Under the pieces are notes generated by a model. It was not told where the DNA came from. It saw only the letters and a program-made list of their open reading frames with translations, and ran no database searches. Below, piece by piece: positions 5,983 to 12,584 of a stretch of 15,683 bases of DNA (positions are counted from its first letter, which is position 1; the number at the start of each line of letters is the position of its first letter). The DNA is from UBA1259 sp964453915 (GTDB lineage: Bacteria; Bacillota; Clostridia; Christensenellales; Borkfalkiaceae). The DNA is taken from NCBI GenBank assembly GCA_964453915.1, contig CAYVPW010000030.1, forward strand, positions 1 through 15,683. The letters are read 5' to 3'. Both the position numbers and the translations under genes were made by a program.

Positions 5983-6342
5983 ATGTATTGTAAAAAGTGT
6001 GGAAACGAGATTTTTGACGAGGCGGTAGTGTGCCCTCATTGCGGTTGTGCGGTAAACGGCACTCAAAACCCCGTTGTTGCCGAAAACGCAAAGGTTAGCG
6101 GTGCATGCATTGTTGGATTTATTCTTTCGTTGGTTAGCTTTTTTATTTCGTTTTATTGTATCATTCCCGTTTTGGGGTTAATTTTTTCTATTGTTGGTGT
6201 GGTTCAAGCAAGCAATAAAGGAAAAAAATGTAAAGGGTTAGGCGTTGCCGGAATAGTTCTTTCCGTTTTATCGCTAATTATTAACTTGATACTTTTGCTT
6301 GCGATAGGCAGCATTATAAATATGATTATAAATTTAGCATAA
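5983..6342 (+). CDS. Zinc-ribbon membrane protein with DUF4190-like domain
   Basis: A 119-residue protein with an N-terminal zinc ribbon, CKKCG (residues 3-7) and CPHCG (17-21), then a short linker. Two hydrophobic hairpin segments follow (about 40-75 and 84-115) with the repeated G-A/C-x-V-G-F-I-L-S pattern of DUF4190. The domain order, cytosolic zinc finger then two to four membrane helices, is common in Clostridia and has no established function. The ribosome binding site GGAGGAAGG (5969-5977) is strong. It is a single gene with its own terminator, diverging from the XRE regulator whose likely operators overlap its promoter. A stress-responsive or envelope role is possible but is only a guess. 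Confidence 0.88.
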   Translation: MYCKKCGNEIFDEAVVCPHCGCAVNGTQNPVVAENAKVSGACIVGFILSLVSFFISFYCIIPVLGLIFSIVGVVQASNKGKKCKGLGVAGIVLSVLSLIINLILLLAIGSIINMIINLA

Positions 6343-6358
6343 ATTAAACTAAAAAAAT

Positions 6359-6391
6359 ATCCCGCAAGCAAAAAAGCAAGCGGGATTTTTT
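6359..6391 (+). terminator. Terminator of the DUF4190 gene
   Basis: ATCCCGC (6359-6365) pairs with GCGGGAT (6380-6386), with extra GC/GC pairing inside, followed by TTTTTT. An A/T-rich tract on the other side may also let it stop the convergent TSCPD transcript. Confidence 0.88.
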
Positions 6392-6427
6392 ACGTTTTAG
6401 CCGTGTTTTTGATAGTGAAAAGCACGG

Positions 6428-6685
6428 TTATTTTATTTTTGAATTTTCCTTAAATTTTTCCAATGCGCGTGCAAGTTGGTCTGCGCAAGAGGTGTTTGCT
6501 CTGCACTGTATGCCTTTTAGCAAAGCAATTACTTCGTCTATATATTTTCCTTCTACCAATCTAGACACGGCTTGAAGGTTGCCGTTGCAACCGCCTATAA
6601 ACTTTACGCCCGTAAGTTTTCCGTCTTCGGTCACGTCGAATAAAATTTGCCTTGAACAAGTGCCTTTTGTATTATAAGTGTACAT
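6428..6685 (-). CDS. TSCPD domain-containing protein
   Basis: An 85-residue protein of the family with the TSCPD domain also found at the C-terminus of B12-dependent (class II) ribonucleotide reductases. It shows the conserved layout: YxTKGTCS near the start, a GGCNGN loop in the middle, and C-R-A-N-TSCADQLARAL near the end. The four spaced cysteines suggest metal binding. The family signature TSCPD reads TSCAD here, a Pro-to-Ala change. ATG 6685 is chosen because GGAG lies six bases upstream; a TTG four codons earlier overlaps that site and is less likely. It lies 15 bp after the DUF4364 gene and is probably in its operon. Standalone members have no proven function; a link to nucleotide metabolism is only suggested by the domain's other context. 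Confidence 0.88.
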   Translation of the reverse strand: MYTYNTKGTCSRQILFDVTEDGKLTGVKFIGGCNGNLQAVSRLVEGKYIDEVIALLKGIQCRANTSCADQLARALEKFKENSKIK

Positions 6686-6700
6686 ATTTTGCTCCAATAA

Positions 6701-7225
6701 TCAGTCAACTAGGTTTTCGTAAATAGTTCTGTAAACGCCGGTGGACTTTTCGTCCCATTTTTTATATATATCTTTGGCTATTTGGCGGTTAGGAACAACC
6801 AATTTTAATTCTAGAACGGGTTGAACGGGTTCTATTATTTTTAAATAAACGGTATACGTTCCGTCCTTATTCATAAAATAATCCGCAACACATTCTTGCT
6901 TTCTTCTGTATTTAGTGCGGTTGTTTTTAATGAAAAGCGAAATTTCTTCTCTTATAGAAGCGGGGATATTTATAAAAAAGTTTGCAAGACAAACTCTTCC
7001 GTCCGGCGTAATGGTATAAAGCGGATCGCCCGCAGTGCTTATGTTGCAAATCCAATTACAATCTAACAGTTGGTGGAGTATGGGTTGACAGTCCATATAA
7101 GCAATCCAGTTATTAGAAGAGCAGCACATATCCAAGATAGTGTTTTCGGATAGCGGAACTTCCATCTTGTCAAAGACGAACAATAATATTAACTTGTTTA
7201 AAGAAGAGTCGCCTTTAACTTGCAT
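6701..7225 (-). CDS. DUF4364 family protein
   Basis: A 174-residue soluble protein matching DUF4364: a helical N-terminal part with a winged-helix look (LNKLILLFVFDKMEVPLSENTI, then a core ending YTITPDGR), followed by a C-terminal alpha/beta part. The N-terminal half resembles small PadR/MarR-like DNA-binding folds, so a regulator role is likely but not established. AGGGGA lies seven bases before the ATG (7225-7223). It has an extended -10 promoter, with a perfect palindrome between promoter and start, and is followed closely by the TSCPD gene. The two are a conserved type of pairing only as far as I can recall, so I give that little weight. Confidence 0.85.
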   Translation of the reverse strand: MQVKGDSSLNKLILLFVFDKMEVPLSENTILDMCCSSNNWIAYMDCQPILHQLLDCNWICNISTAGDPLYTITPDGRVCLANFFINIPASIREEISLFIKNNRTKYRRKQECVADYFMNKDGTYTVYLKIIEPVQPVLELKLVVPNRQIAKDIYKKWDEKSTGVYRTIYENLVD

Positions 7226-7248
7226 TTCATTTCCCCTTTTTATATTTT

Positions 7249-7261
7249 CAACTATAAGTTG
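7249..7261. promoter_or_regulatory. Palindrome at the start of the DUF4364 leader
   Basis: CAACTATAAGTTG is a perfect 13-bp palindrome placed just at the predicted transcription start. It is a candidate operator, perhaps for autoregulation by the DUF4364 protein; this is speculative. Confidence 0.4.
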
Positions 7262-7268
7262 TTTGAAT

Positions 7269-7296
7269 ATTATACCATAATTTTAAGAATTGTAAA
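7269..7296 (-). promoter_or_regulatory. Promoter of the DUF4364-TSCPD operon
   Basis: On the minus strand TTTACA (7296-7291), 16 bp, then TATAAT (7274-7269) preceded by TG at the extended -10 position. Start is predicted near 7262. Confidence 0.75.
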
Positions 7297-7356
7297 GAAA
7301 AAAGGTAAATTTTTAGGAAATTGTCGTCAAAAAACTTTATAATAAGTAAAATAGTG

Positions 7357-7365
7357 TGGTATAAT
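7357..7365 (+). promoter_or_regulatory. Extended -10 promoter of the unknown protein-nudF transcript
   Basis: TGGTATAAT (7357-7365) is a perfect -10 with TG extension. The -35 region is weak (TTTATA at 7336-7341). It precedes the ribosome binding site by about 16 bp. Confidence 0.65.
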
Positions 7366-7394
7366 CGAACTGTAATAAGGTGGAGGTGCTCGTT

Positions 7395-8204
7395 TTGACT
7401 AAAAGGGAAGAATTAGAAAATTTTATTCTCCGTGCGGACGAACTGCTAAGCAGTAAATATATTATTGCAGACGTAAAGATAGTAAATATGTTAAAAGCCA
7501 TTGCTTGTTCTGACACGCTTTTGGCACTATTCAAAAACTGTCTTGCCGATTTCGATTACGAAGAAGCAAAAAAGAAGTATTTAGTAAAAAATCCTTTATC
7601 CGACGATAAAGGGGAATATGTTTCGCCTACGTCGTCTAGAGAACTTTTAGCGTTTACGTTTACTTTGCTTATGGAAATAGATTCTAAAAACATATCTTTA
7701 AGTGCGTTTTTAGATAAATATTTTTACGAAGACGGAAGTGCTTACGGCGAATACACTGCGTTTTTAAATGCAATAATAAAGCCGTTCAGAGATGCCGTAA
7801 AAACCCTTATGACGGGTGTGTTAGACGGAAAACTTCAAGACCCCATAGAAGCGCTTTGCGAAGAAGAAGCAAAGAAAGAAGAAGAGAGAATAAAAGCGGA
7901 AGAAAAAGAAAAATTAGATAAAGAACTAAGCCAAAAAGCGTACGGTAAAAGCGTGAAAGAGATTAAAGAACTTTTGCTTTTAGACAAAAAAAAGATAAAG
8001 GAGAGCAACTTAAAATCTCTTGCAAAAATGGAACTTACGCTTGCCGTGGATATGATGGGCAATGTTATAGACAGCGGAGACAGAGATGCGATAGAATATG
8101 CGTATCTTACCTATAAATACGTGGCGAAAGCGCATAAGATAATGTTTTTTGGGCGTGCAAAAAAAATAAAAAAATTGTTAGTGGATATAGTAAATGAACT
8201 TTGA
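7395..8204 (+). CDS. Hypothetical helical protein with a charged coiled coil
   Basis: A 269-residue protein I do not recognise. There is no signal peptide and no membrane helix. It is almost wholly helical, with a highly charged stretch of Glu and Lys (about residues 154-180; EEEAKKEEERIKAEEKEKL) that should form a coiled coil or long single helix, and a basic C-terminus (GRAKKIKKLL). The start is TTG 7395, because GGAGGT (7382-7387) lies seven bases before it and an upstream GTG (7380) would overlap that site. Its last codons overlap the Nudix gene by 11 bp, indicating translational coupling. A cytosolic scaffold or regulator tied to the Nudix enzyme is possible, but no function can be read from the sequence. 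Confidence 0.82.
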   Translation: MTKREELENFILRADELLSSKYIIADVKIVNMLKAIACSDTLLALFKNCLADFDYEEAKKKYLVKNPLSDDKGEYVSPTSSRELLAFTFTLLMEIDSKNISLSAFLDKYFYEDGSAYGEYTAFLNAIIKPFRDAVKTLMTGVLDGKLQDPIEALCEEEAKKEEERIKAEEKEKLDKELSQKAYGKSVKEIKELLLLDKKKIKESNLKSLAKMELTLAVDMMGNVIDSGDRDAIEYAYLTYKYVAKAHKIMFFGRAKKIKKLLVDIVNEL

Positions 8205-8712
8205 AGAAAAAACATTAAAAAAAGAGTATTTGTATAAGGGGAAAATCTTAAATTTAAGAAAGGACGAAATTTTGCTTCCGGACGGGAACGGCGCTATAAG
8301 AGAGATTGTAGAACATTCCGGCGGAAGTGCGATTTACTGTGAAAAAGACGGCAAAATTTTGCTTGTAAAGCAGTTTAGATATCCTTATAAAAAAGTTATT
8401 TGGGAAATACCGGCAGGCAAAATAAATGCGGGGGAAGATCCGTTAGAAACTGCCAAAAGAGAACTTGTTGAAGAGGGCGGTGTAAAAGCAAACAAGCTAA
8501 CAAAACTTTTTGAAATTTACCCCTCTCCCGGATATACGGAAGAAATTATTCATTTATACCGTGCGGAAGAATTAGAAAAGGCGGAGATTCATTTAGATGA
8601 AGACGAGTTTTTATCGGGTGAATGGATAGATAAAAATACCGTTTTAAAAATGATAGAAAACGGCGAGATAAAAGATGGTAAAACGCTTATAGCGGTTTTA
8701 TCTCAAAAATAA
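8194..8712 (+). CDS. nudF: Nudix hydrolase, ADP-ribose pyrophosphatase type
   Basis: Likely splits ADP-ribose (and related sugar nucleotides) to AMP and ribose 5-phosphate, clearing a reactive NAD breakdown product. The 172-residue protein has the full Nudix box G-x5-E-x7-RELxEExGV at residues 75-97, which binds the catalytic magnesium. It is preceded by the substrate-loop sequence QFRYP and followed about 15 residues later by SPGYTEE (111-117), the Pro typical of the ADP-ribose subfamily. Start ATG 8194 overlaps the end of the preceding gene by 11 bp, so it is translated by coupling. bipA follows 37 bp later and may share the transcript. Exact substrate preference cannot be set from sequence alone. 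Confidence 0.92.
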   Translation: MNFEEKTLKKEYLYKGKILNLRKDEILLPDGNGAIREIVEHSGGSAIYCEKDGKILLVKQFRYPYKKVIWEIPAGKINAGEDPLETAKRELVEEGGVKANKLTKLFEIYPSPGYTEEIIHLYRAEELEKAEIHLDEDEFLSGEWIDKNTVLKMIENGEIKDGKTLIAVLSQK

Positions 8713-8749
8713 AGGGAATTTGATAGATTACATTAGGTAGGACAAGATT

Positions 8750-10573
8750 TTGAAAAGAACAGACGTAAGAAACGTTGCAATCATTGCGCACGTAGACCAC
8801 GGCAAAACCACGTTGGTTAACGAATTATTGAAGCAAGGCGGAATATTCCGTGAAAATCAAGAAGTATCCGACAGAGTAATGGACTCCGGAGATTTAGAAA
8901 GGGAAAGAGGGATTACTATTCTTGCAAAAAACACTTCGGTGTTTTATAAAGGAACTAAGATAAATATAATAGACACGCCCGGTCACGCGGATTTCGGCGG
9001 AGAAGTAGAGCGTGTGCTTAAAATGGTAAACGGTGTTTTGGTTTTGGTAGACGCGTGCGAAGGACCTATGCCGCAAACCCGTTTCGTTATGCAAAAGGCG
9101 CTAGAACTTAACCATAAACTTATAATAGTGGTAAATAAAATCGACCGTTCCGATGCAAGGCTTTCCGAAGTGCAAGACGAAATTTTAGAACTTTTATTCG
9201 ATTTAAATGCATCGGACGAGCAAATAGACAGCCCCATTATTTTTTGTTCGGGAAGAGCGGGAACCGCTACTACCGATTGCAATAAAAAGGGCACGGATTT
9301 AACTCCGCTATTCGAAGCAATGGTAAATTATTTCGAGCCGCAAGAAGTTGATTGCGAAGGACCTTTCCAAATGTTGGTGTCTTCTGTAGACTATAACGAA
9401 TACGTTGGAAGAATAGGAATAGGCAGAATAGAACGTGGAAGCGTTAAGATAAACCAAGAAGTTGAAACTTGCAACTATAACGTGAAAGGGCACGAAACAA
9501 AGGGTAAACTAGTTAGCATTTATCAAATAGAAGGCTTAAACAGAGTTTCGGTAGAAGATGCAAAGGCGGGCGATATAGTTTGCGTAAGCGGATTAGAAAA
9601 CTTGTCTATAGGCGACACGATTTGTGCTCCGGAACTTATTGAACCCGTGCCTTTTGTAAAAATTTCAGAACCTACCGTGGAAATGCTTTTTTCCGTAAAC
9701 GATAGCCCGTTTGCCGGTAAAGAAGGCAAGTTTGTCACGACGAGGCATTTGCGTGACAGACTGTTTAAAGAAATGTTAAAAGACGTTTCTTTAAGGGTTG
9801 AAGAAACGGATTCTGCGGATTCTTATAGGGTTTGCGGAAGAGGCGAAATGCACCTTTCTATTTTAATTGAAACTATGCGCAGAGCAGGTTATGAATTTCA
9901 AGTGGGTGCACCTAAGGTTATGTATAGAGAAGAAAACGGCGTTAAGTTAGAGCCTATGGAAAGGCTTGTGGTTGACGTTCCGGAAGATAAAACGGGTACG
10001 GTTTTTTCTAGTATGGGAACTAGAAAGGGTGAACTTATACAAATGGAAAACGTCGGTAGCCGCATAAGGTTAGAATTTAAAGTGCCTGCTAGGGGACTTT
10101 TCGGATACAAAAGTCAATTTTTAACCGATACCAGAGGTGAAGGTGTGTTTAACACTATATTCTACGGATACGAAGAATATAAAGGCGATATAGAAAGAAG
10201 AAGCACTGGGTCTTTGGTTGCGTTTGAAACGGGCGAAGCCGTGACTTACGGTTTGTTTAACGCACAGGGAAGAGGGCAACTATTTATCGGCGCGGGAACG
10301 CAAGTGTACGAAGGAATGGTTGTTGGCGTATCTCCTAAAAACGAAGATATAAGCGTAAACGTGTGCAAGAAAAAGCACCTTACCAACACGCGTGCTTCCG
10401 GTTCTGACGACGCATTGAGGTTAGAAACTCCTAAAATTATGTCTTTAGAAGAAGCAATGGAGTTTATTAACGACGACGAAATGCTTGAAGTGACGCCTAA
10501 AAATATTCGTATAAGAAAAAAGACTTTGGATACGGAGTTGAGATTAAAGAGAAAATTCCGTGGTTTAGAGTAA
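8750..10573 (+). CDS. typA: Ribosome-associated GTPase BipA/TypA
   Basis: A translational GTPase of the elongation-factor family that binds 70S ribosomes and assists assembly and growth under stress, especially cold. The 607-residue protein has the G motifs AHVDHGKT (13-20), ERGITI (52-57), DTPGH (75-79), NKID (129-132) and SGRAG (near 168). Beta-barrel, EF-G-III/V-like and BipA-specific C-terminal domains follow (YGLFNAQGRG, HLTNTRASGSD, EDALRL-like region). Length is normal (about 605-615). The start is TTG 8750, seven bases after AGGTAGGA; no ATG is available before the conserved TDVRNVAIIAHVDHGKT. It probably shares a transcript with the Nudix gene and is followed by a strong terminator. 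Confidence 0.97.
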   Translation: MKRTDVRNVAIIAHVDHGKTTLVNELLKQGGIFRENQEVSDRVMDSGDLERERGITILAKNTSVFYKGTKINIIDTPGHADFGGEVERVLKMVNGVLVLVDACEGPMPQTRFVMQKALELNHKLIIVVNKIDRSDARLSEVQDEILELLFDLNASDEQIDSPIIFCSGRAGTATTDCNKKGTDLTPLFEAMVNYFEPQEVDCEGPFQMLVSSVDYNEYVGRIGIGRIERGSVKINQEVETCNYNVKGHETKGKLVSIYQIEGLNRVSVEDAKAGDIVCVSGLENLSIGDTICAPELIEPVPFVKISEPTVEMLFSVNDSPFAGKEGKFVTTRHLRDRLFKEMLKDVSLRVEETDSADSYRVCGRGEMHLSILIETMRRAGYEFQVGAPKVMYREENGVKLEPMERLVVDVPEDKTGTVFSSMGTRKGELIQMENVGSRIRLEFKVPARGLFGYKSQFLTDTRGEGVFNTIFYGYEEYKGDIERRSTGSLVAFETGEAVTYGLFNAQGRGQLFIGAGTQVYEGMVVGVSPKNEDISVNVCKKKHLTNTRASGSDDALRLETPKIMSLEEAMEFINDDEMLEVTPKNIRIRKKTLDTELRLKRKFRGLE

Positions 10574-10599
10574 ATTGCGAAAAATATTTGTTAAAAGAA

Positions 10600-10635
10600 A
10601 AAGCGAGAGTCAACTCTCGCTTTAATCTTTTTTTA
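10600..10635. terminator. Terminator after typA (bidirectional)
   Basis: AAAGCGAGAG (10600-10609) pairs with CTCTCGCTTT (10614-10623) around TCAA, followed by AATCTTTTTTT. On the minus strand the stem is followed by TTTCTTTT, so it can also end the convergent Cys-rich gene. A small AT-rich palindrome, GAGAAAA/TTTTCTC, lies at 10637-10651. Confidence 0.88.
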
Positions 10636-10660
10636 ATGAGAAAAATTTTCTCTTTTAAAT

Positions 10661-10861
10661 TTATTTGCAGCCGCAACCTAGATTTCCAAAAAAGTTTCCG
10701 CCGTTTTTGCAAACGCAGCATATTAAAAGCAATGCTACGGGTAAGCAATAGCAACTGTTAAACAAGCCGTTTAGGCAACCGCTTTTGCAAAGACAGATAA
10801 TAAGGAGTATTATCAATATCCAAAGGCAACAGTTATTGCCGCCGAAATCGAAACCGTTCAT
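10661..10861 (-). CDS. Small cysteine-rich hydrophobic protein
   Basis: A 66-residue product with 12 cysteines. A Gly/Asn-rich start (MNGFDFGGNNCC) is followed by a hydrophobic stretch (about 12-25, LWILIILLIICLC), a Cys-Gly loop, a second hydrophobic stretch (38-51) and a C-terminal GGNFFGNLGCGCK. It is real rather than a shadow: GGAGG lies seven bases before the ATG, the gene fills a space between terminator and divergent promoter, and nothing overlaps it. Short Gly/Cys proteins of this look occur in Clostridia, some annotated by chance similarity as insect chorion-like. A role in spore coat, membrane or metal binding is possible; none is proven. Confidence 0.78.
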   Translation of the reverse strand: MNGFDFGGNNCCLWILIILLIICLCKSGCLNGLFNSCYCLPVALLLICCVCKNGGNFFGNLGCGCK

Positions 10862-10885
10862 ATAAGTACCTCCAAGTTTTTCTAC

Positions 10886-10915
10886 CTTCGCCTATGTAAT
10901 GGTTTTTTGGCGAAG
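10886..10915 (-). promoter_or_regulatory. Hairpin in the leader of the Cys-rich gene
   Basis: CTTCGCC (10886-10892) pairs with GGCGAAG (10909-10915). It lies between a weak minus-strand -10 (GATAAT, 10927-10922) and the ribosome binding site at about 10870-10874. It may stabilise the mRNA or act in control. Confidence 0.45.
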
Positions 10916-10975
10916 CGTTCTATTATCAATATAGTTTAATTTTGTTAAAAATGTGCATTTATGGCGGTTATTTAA

Positions 10976-11004
10976 TTGCTTGCTACGCGTTTTTGTGCTA
11001 AAAT
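10976..11004 (+). promoter_or_regulatory. Promoter of the panT-coaX-hom operon
   Basis: TTGCTT (10976-10981), 17 bp, TAAAAT (10999-11004) with TG at the extended -10 position. It predicts a leader of about 110 nt. I see no known riboswitch in that leader. Confidence 0.55.
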
Positions 11005-11088
11005 TATAGTACTTTAAGCGTTTTTGGCGGGTATTTGTTTTAACCCGACCGATACAATGTTAAAAGAATTTTTTAGCAAAGACGGATA

Positions 11089-11100
11089 TTCTGTACAGAA
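11089..11100. promoter_or_regulatory. Palindrome in the S-component leader
   Basis: TTCTGTACAGAA is a perfect 12-bp palindrome with two more matched pairs further out. It lies just before the GGAGG (11109-11113). It could be an operator or a small hairpin that affects ribosome access. It does not match an operator I know for pantothenate genes. Confidence 0.4.
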
Positions 11101-11120
11101 ATTCGATTGGAGGCACAAAA

Positions 11121-11804
11121 ATGAATAAAAGTTTTTTTTCGGCTAAGAACATAACCATTTTGGGCGTGTTGCTTGCACTTGTAATCGTTTTGCAAGTATT
11201 TGGCGGCGTGATAAACATAGGTCCTGTTCAACTTAATTTTACGCTTGTTCCTATCGTTTTGGGGGCGCTTGTATTAGGACCGTTTGCAGGCGGAATATTG
11301 GGGTTCGCTTGCGGAGTTGTGGTTGCCATTCAGGTGATAATGGGGCTTGTTCCTTTTTATACTTTGATTTGGACGGAAAGCCCTGTGATAGCACTGCTTA
11401 CTTGCCTAATAAAAACAACGGTTGCCGGTTGGCTTGCGGGTGTTGTTTATAAAAAGTTGGCAAAGAAAAATCGTTATGCGGCTGTTTTTGTTGCGTCTGT
11501 AATAGTTCCCGTAGTTAACACAGCGTTATTTATATTAGGTTGTTTAGGAATGTGGAACGCCATTGCGATTAGTGCAGAAGGCGCTAACGTTTTCGGTTAT
11601 ATTTTAGTATCCTTAGTCACCTTTAACTTTTTTATAGAACTTGCCTTAAACTTGTTAGTTGCCCCTGCGCTTTATAGGATTATTAAAGCGGTAGGCGGGG
11701 TATCCGATAGTGAAGAGACGGACGGAGAAGACGTTTATTCGGAGCCGTTTATATTAAAAGAAGAAAACGAGCAAGATAATTTAGACGATATTAAAAAGGA
11801 ATAA
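11121..11804 (+). CDS. panT: ECF transporter S-component, probably for pantothenate
   Basis: The substrate-binding membrane subunit of an energy-coupling-factor vitamin importer, which works with shared EcfA/EcfA'/EcfT subunits encoded elsewhere. The 227-residue product has about six hydrophobic segments (roughly 12-33, 38-62, 64-90, 95-110, 118-145, 155-188), the typical F-x-L-V-P-I-V-L-G-A pattern of the S-component fold and a basic KKLAKKNR loop. The extra C-terminal tail (about 193-227) is very acidic, with about a dozen Glu/Asp, and is not needed for the fold. coaX starts three bases after the stop, so pantothenate is the best guess for the substrate; another vitamin is possible. GGAGG lies seven bases before the ATG. 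Confidence 0.85.
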   Translation: MNKSFFSAKNITILGVLLALVIVLQVFGGVINIGPVQLNFTLVPIVLGALVLGPFAGGILGFACGVVVAIQVIMGLVPFYTLIWTESPVIALLTCLIKTTVAGWLAGVVYKKLAKKNRYAAVFVASVIVPVVNTALFILGCLGMWNAIAISAEGANVFGYILVSLVTFNFFIELALNLLVAPALYRIIKAVGGVSDSEETDGEDVYSEPFILKEENEQDNLDDIKKE

Positions 11805-11807
11805 AAG

Positions 11808-12575
11808 ATGCTTTTAACCATTGATATAGGAAATACGAATATAAAATACGGCGTATTCGACGAAAAAAAGTTGGTTGCGTCTTTTAGGGTTTCTTCTAGA
11901 ATTTCCAGAACGGCGGACGAGTACGGTTCGGTTTTAGTAAACTTGCTAGATACTAAAAACATAAAGCCTGCCGATATAGACGGGATAATAGTTTCTTCCG
12001 TTATACCGCATTTAAATTACACGATTTGCCATATGAGCGAATACTTTTTCGGTATCACCCCGCTGTTGATAGGTCCCGGTGTTAAAACGGGGCTTAATGT
12101 TAAGGCGGACAACCCTAAAGAAGTAGGCGCGGATATTATTGTAAACAGCGTTTCGGCGTTCAAAAAGTACGGCGGACCTATCGTGGTGATAGATTTCGGC
12201 ACGGCAACCACTTTTGATGTGATAAGCGATAAGTGCGAATTGATAGGTGTTGTAATTGCACCGGGGATAAAGACTTCTTTAGAAAGTCTTGCAAACAAAA
12301 CGGCACAGTTGCCAATGGTAGAACTAGACGCACCAAAAACCGTGATAGGAAAAAACACAAAGCACTGTATGCAATCGGGAATAATTTTCGGTTTTGCCGG
12401 ACTTGTGGATAACATAATTAAAAAGATTAAAGAAGAACTCGGCGTAGAAGACATTAAAGTTGTTGCTACGGGCGGTATTGGTGAAATGATTGCCAAGGAA
12501 GTAAAATCCATTTATAAGGTTGACAGAACGTTGACTCTAGACGGATTGAGAATTATATACGAATTAAACAGGTAA
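11808..12575 (+). CDS. coaX: Type III pantothenate kinase
   Basis: Catalyses the first step of coenzyme A synthesis, ATP-dependent phosphorylation of pantothenate. The 255-residue protein has the ASKHA-fold phosphate loop DIGNTN (6-11), a GAD motif with the likely catalytic Asp (107-109), the second phosphate motif DFGTATTFD (129-137), the APGI loop and the C-terminal ATGG. The family is insensitive to CoA feedback and needs a monovalent cation. The position after GAD is Ile, where many homologues have Arg. The gene follows the S-component gene by three bases and precedes hom by nine bases. It therefore forms an uptake-and-trapping pair with its upstream neighbour. Confidence 0.96.
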   Translation: MLLTIDIGNTNIKYGVFDEKKLVASFRVSSRISRTADEYGSVLVNLLDTKNIKPADIDGIIVSSVIPHLNYTICHMSEYFFGITPLLIGPGVKTGLNVKADNPKEVGADIIVNSVSAFKKYGGPIVVIDFGTATTFDVISDKCELIGVVIAPGIKTSLESLANKTAQLPMVELDAPKTVIGKNTKHCMQSGIIFGFAGLVDNIIKKIKEELGVEDIKVVATGGIGEMIAKEVKSIYKVDRTLTLDGLRIIYELNR

Positions 12576-12584
12576 GGAGTGTTT

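Noticed and set aside
10941..11005. Short 16-codon frame in the intergenic region before the S-component
   Set aside because: No ribosome binding site, and it overlaps the promoter.
11011..11120. A vitamin riboswitch (FMN, TPP, preQ1, cobalamin) before the ECF S-component
   Set aside because: None of the conserved core sequences I know for these classes is present; only a GGGT/ACCC hairpin and a palindrome are visible.
12017..12511. 164-codon open frame opposite coaX
   Set aside because: An antisense shadow of conserved kinase motifs; its Pro/Ser/Thr-rich product has no recognisable domain.
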